Below the pieces are notes generated by a model. That model saw only the letters and a program-made list of their open reading frames with translations. It was not told the origin of the DNA and ran no database searches. A program made the position numbers and the translations under genes. From Desulfuromonadaceae bacterium UBA5613 (GTDB lineage Bacteria; Desulfobacterota; Desulfuromonadia; Desulfuromonadales; UBA2197): DNA of 9,222 bases. The stretch covers positions 13,099 to 22,320 of the forward strand of contig DIKR01000127.1 in the NCBI GenBank assembly GCA_002424625.1, in the 5' to 3' direction. Positions 7,006 to 9,222 of the stretch are shown piece after piece; position 1 is the stretch's first letter, and the number at the start of each line of letters is the position of its first letter.

Positions 7006-7629
7006 CTATTTGGCCAGAATCTCACCTGTCAAGTATGGTTGCAAAACGGTTCGCAGCACATCGCTGCCACGTCGAAGAGTTAATTCGTTGACCTCTTCTC
7101 CGCCAACTTCAAGATAATTCAGCCAAAACAGAGCCACCAACCAGATTGCATCTGCAAAACTTCCTTTTTTCGTGTCATTCATGACTTTGATACTTCCATT
7201 GGCAATACCGCAATCGATTGTGTAGCGGATCATGTCCAGCATCTGACGGTTAGTAGAATGAAAACCCTCTTCAAGCAGTGGATCGTTCATTATCAGCGTC
7301 GTTAATTCGCGCTTGAAGAAACGATAGCGCCAGTTGAACTCCTGAATCATGATAAAGGTTTGCTCCATCGCGTCTATCGTCCCTGGCCAGTACTTATTGA
7401 GGATGATTTGGTACTGCTCAAGACCATAGGCGTCCATCTGTTCAAAGATGGCACGGATGATGTCTTCCTTGTTGCGAAAATGGTAGTAAAGGTTGCCGGG
7501 ACTGATGCCAATGGCTGAGGCAATATGATTGGTCGAAACTGCCTTGGTCCCCTGTTCGTTAAAGAGCTGAATAGCCGTATTGATGATCTTATCACGTGTT
7601 TTCATGTCTGATTTTACCTTTGCTAGCAT
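7006..7629 (-). CDS. TetR/AcrR-family transcriptional regulator
   Basis: The 207-residue protein begins with a typical TetR DNA-binding domain. Helix 1 is RDKIINTAIQLFNEQG, and the helix-turn-helix follows at about residues 32-51 (STNHIASAIGISPGNLYYHF), then the usual NKEDI. The rest is the all-helical ligand-binding and dimerisation domain; its segment with WRYRFFKREL resembles the TetR C-terminal group I recall as PF13972. Start choice is uncertain: ATG 7629 has AGG 7 nt upstream and lies 14 nt after the radical SAM stop, GTG 7632 is one codon longer, and ATG 7605 (giving MKTRDKI) is the family-typical start with AAAGG about 10 nt upstream. Lying inside the operon, it probably represses that operon through the paired palindromes at 9022-9056. 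The ligand is unknown. Confidence 0.9.
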   Translation of the reverse strand: MLAKVKSDMKTRDKIINTAIQLFNEQGTKAVSTNHIASAIGISPGNLYYHFRNKEDIIRAIFEQMDAYGLEQYQIILNKYWPGTIDAMEQTFIMIQEFNWRYRFFKRELTTLIMNDPLLEEGFHSTNRQMLDMIRYTIDCGIANGSIKVMNDTKKGSFADAIWLVALFWLNYLEVGGEEVNELTLRRGSDVLRTVLQPYLTGEILAK

Positions 7630-7643
7630 CACAGCACCTATCG

Positions 7644-9002
7644 TCAGTAATCAAGATGCATCGTCTTGAACTTTTCCAGAACCCGGCTGAATAATTTTAA
7701 ACGGATCAGCATCCCATGCAGTCCAAAACGTAAAAGTGTCGGCACCACCCGGTAAAACGGAACGGCCTTGATCCAGAGGTTGGCAAACTCCTTGTAAAAG
7801 TCCTGTATCGGCAACGTGGTAGGGAACAGGGTGTGCAGCATGTCATATAATTCAGGCTTACGAGACAGCAGCTCATCTTCCCTTGTGTCATGGAGTTCGG
7901 TGCCAGGAAGAGGCGTCATGACGGTAAAGGTTGCGTATTTGTGTTTCATCTTCCGGACGTACGCCAGCAAGGTGCTGAAGTCTTCTTTAGTATAAGCCGG
8001 ATCAACCATGTAGGAGGCGTACATCATTATCCCGAGGCTATCAAGGATTTTGACCGCCTCTGCTTGTTGCGCCGTGCTGATCCCTTTCTTCATGGCTTTG
8101 AGCCGCGTATCTGAGAAGTCCTCCATCCCTACAAATACCTGTGCAAGGCCGATTTTAGACCACTTGGCGAAGAGTTCGGGGTGATTCACGATGGTGTCCA
8201 CCCGGCCATAGAGAAAGTATTTTTTGCGGATACCGGCAGCAGCAATCAAGTCGGCCAACTTGTCCATCCGCTTTACATCACACATGGATTCGTCGTCGCA
8301 GAAGAATACGTTAGGCTCCGCCACGGTGAGCAACTCCTCGACAACCTGCTCGGGGGCACGGCGCAGATATTTCCCTTCAGTGATCTTCCAGAGTGCGCAG
8401 AAGGTGCAGCGCGCCGTGCAGCCAAGCGAAGTGCGTACCGAGGCCAGCGGTGTGAACCACTCGCTGAAGTATTGCTTTCGATAATTGGCAGTGAGAGAAC
8501 GGTCAGGAAACGGCAGCTCGTTAAGTTCCGTGTAGGGTCTTGGTTTGCTGAATATCATGCGATCCACGTGGGGAATGGCAATGCCGTCAATGTGGGAGAA
8601 ACTGCTTCCCGTTTCCACCGCGCTGAGAATTTCACGCAGAGTGAAAACGCCTTCACCAATAACCACCGCGTCAACCTGGGCATCATTGAAATCTATTGGT
8701 CGTACCGTGGCATGGTGGCCACCAACAATAATCAGGACTTTGGGAGAGAGGGCTTTCAGGCGTTCCGCCATTTTTTTTATGATATTGACATGGCTGGTAA
8801 AGCCAGTCAGCCCCACCACATCAGGTTGAAACCGGCGGTATGTGCTTTCGTAATCAGGTTCAATCCTGGCATCAAGCAACTGAACATCGTGGCCATCTTT
8901 CTTCAAACCTGCCCCGAGGTATTCAAGGGCCAATGGCTCAAAAAGGAAAATCTGATCTGTCAATGGATCACAACTAGGGGGTTGAATGAGAAGTACCTTC
9001 AT
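7644..9002 (-). CDS. B12-binding-domain radical SAM protein, possible methylase or cyclase
   Basis: The 452-residue protein has an N-terminal cobalamin-binding-like Rossmann domain (about 1-140: MKVLLIQPPS, FEPLALEYLGAGLKKDGHDV, VGLTGFTS, IIVGGHHAT, VIGEG). A radical SAM domain follows with the [4Fe-4S] motif CTARCTFC (C195, C199, C202). The classic DxHxxG cobalamin ligand is absent, as is common in this class. MTPLPGTELH near residue 362 is typical of the radical SAM barrel end, and a basic, partly hydrophobic tail (about 410-450) could contact membrane or a lipid substrate. The overall pattern recalls BchE-like cyclases and HpnR-type hopanoid C-3 methylases, but no substrate can be assigned. 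GGAGGAA lies 8 nt upstream of the ATG. It is the first gene of an operon with the TetR regulator and the methyltransferase. Confidence 0.88.
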   Translation of the reverse strand: MKVLLIQPPSCDPLTDQIFLFEPLALEYLGAGLKKDGHDVQLLDARIEPDYESTYRRFQPDVVGLTGFTSHVNIIKKMAERLKALSPKVLIIVGGHHATVRPIDFNDAQVDAVVIGEGVFTLREILSAVETGSSFSHIDGIAIPHVDRMIFSKPRPYTELNELPFPDRSLTANYRKQYFSEWFTPLASVRTSLGCTARCTFCALWKITEGKYLRRAPEQVVEELLTVAEPNVFFCDDESMCDVKRMDKLADLIAAAGIRKKYFLYGRVDTIVNHPELFAKWSKIGLAQVFVGMEDFSDTRLKAMKKGISTAQQAEAVKILDSLGIMMYASYMVDPAYTKEDFSTLLAYVRKMKHKYATFTVMTPLPGTELHDTREDELLSRKPELYDMLHTLFPTTLPIQDFYKEFANLWIKAVPFYRVVPTLLRFGLHGMLIRLKLFSRVLEKFKTMHLDY

Positions 9003-9021
9003 CTTTTTTCTTCCTCCACGT

Positions 9022-9056
9022 TAGAGTATTTATTCTAAAGTAGAATATTTACTCTA
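9022..9056. promoter_or_regulatory. Tandem palindromic operators, probable TetR binding sites
   Basis: Two 16-bp elements lie 3 bp apart: TAGAGTATTTATTCTA (9022-9037) and TAGAATATTTACTCTA (9041-9056). Each is an imperfect palindrome of the form TAGARTA-TT-TAYTCTA, and the pair forms a larger dyad with only two mismatches per 16 bp. Centres are 19 bp apart, close to two helical turns. They sit just upstream of the ribosome-binding site of the operon that encodes a TetR protein and overlap its likely promoter, the expected layout for autorepression. Binding itself is inferred. Confidence 0.7.
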
Positions 9057-9065
9057 GCGTGGCAA
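9037..9065 (-). promoter_or_regulatory. Candidate promoter of the radical SAM operon
   Basis: On the - strand a -35-like TTGCCA (9065-9060) is followed, after a 17-bp spacer, by a -10-like TACTTT (9042-9037). The match to consensus is moderate. The -10 box spans the gap between the two palindromes, and the right palindrome lies entirely in the spacer, so regulator binding would block RNA polymerase. The leader to the ATG would be about 30 nt. Confidence 0.4.
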
Positions 9066-9164
9066 GATGAAAGTTCGTGCTGGATGTAATAAATTTAGAC
9101 GGGATACGGGGACGTTGATCATTTGTCGATTAGCTCACCGATTGATCTTTTTTCAGTCATCAAC
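9057..9164. other. Short intergenic stretch without a gene
   Basis: No coding frame is supported here. The stretch GGGGACGTTGATCATTTGTC (around 9109-9128) resembles, from memory only, sequence found near IS200-like/REP-associated transposase genes. No transposase remnant or terminal repeat is visible in the window, so no mobile element is called. Confidence 0.3.
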
Positions 9165-9202
9165 AAAAATGCCGCCCATCAGCATATTACTGACCCGGCG
9201 GC
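9165..9202 (-). terminator. Probable terminator of a - strand gene lying right of the window
   Basis: A hairpin with stem GCCGCC (9171-9176) and GGCGGC (9197-9202) has an inner stem TCAG/CTGA (9179-9182 with 9190-9193). On the - strand it is followed by a T-tract (AAAAA at 9165-9169 on the + strand). The T-tract is on one side only, so it should end leftward transcripts from an unseen gene to the right and insulate the radical SAM operon. Confidence 0.65.
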
Positions 9203-9222
9203 GTCATCGATCCATCATCCTT

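Noticed and set aside
8181..9038. 285-codon open frame on the + strand opposite the radical SAM gene
   Set aside because: It is antisense to a gene with clear motifs and a good ribosome-binding site, crosses the operator region, and shows no recognisable protein features.
9105..9130. Possible remnant of an IS200-like or REP-associated element
   Set aside because: The resemblance rests on memory of a short string. There are no terminal repeats, transposase fragment or second copy in the window.

Overview
The window carries a nearly complete assimilatory sulfate-reduction and cysteine-synthesis operon on the + strand (about 275-6177). A second, unrelated three-gene operon follows on the - strand (about 9065-6317). 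The gene set suggests an anaerobic or facultative Gram-negative bacterium, perhaps of the Desulfuromonas/Geobacter type: APS-type [4Fe-4S] reductase, CysDN-type ATP sulfurylase, a stand-alone siroheme sulfite reductase and a B12-type radical SAM enzyme. That placement is an inference from gene content, not a marker-based assignment.

Region 1 (1-356) has no gene. A - strand ribosome-binding site at the extreme left edge suggests a divergent gene starting just outside the window. An AT-rich stretch holds a good sigma-70-type promoter for the cys operon.

Region 2 (357-6112) runs cysH, cysD, cysN, a siroheme sulfite reductase and cysK. CysD and CysN make APS from sulfate and ATP. CysH carries the CC...CxxC iron-sulfur motif of APS reductases and would reduce APS directly to sulfite. 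The siroheme enzyme would make sulfide, and CysK would join sulfide to O-acetylserine to give cysteine. CysN has an in-frame C-terminal APS-kinase-like domain that has lost its P-loop glycine and its APS-binding segments. This fits a pathway that does not need PAPS. A 79-nt palindromic repeat with two internal hairpins lies between cysN and the sulfite reductase. A perfect 17-bp stem terminator closes the operon.

Region 3 (6317-9065, - strand) reads, in transcription order: a cobalamin-binding-domain radical SAM protein, a TetR-family regulator and a class I SAM-dependent methyltransferase. Upstream of the first gene are two 16-bp near-palindromes, 19 bp centre to centre, overlapping a plausible promoter. 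They are the obvious candidate operators for the TetR protein. The substrate of this operon cannot be told from sequence; the radical SAM protein resembles the BchE/HpnR-like methylase and cyclase group. GC content falls sharply in the methyltransferase gene, which hints at a mosaic origin.

Region 4 (9066-9222) has no gene. It holds a hairpin with a T-tract on the - strand, probably the terminator of a gene to the right.
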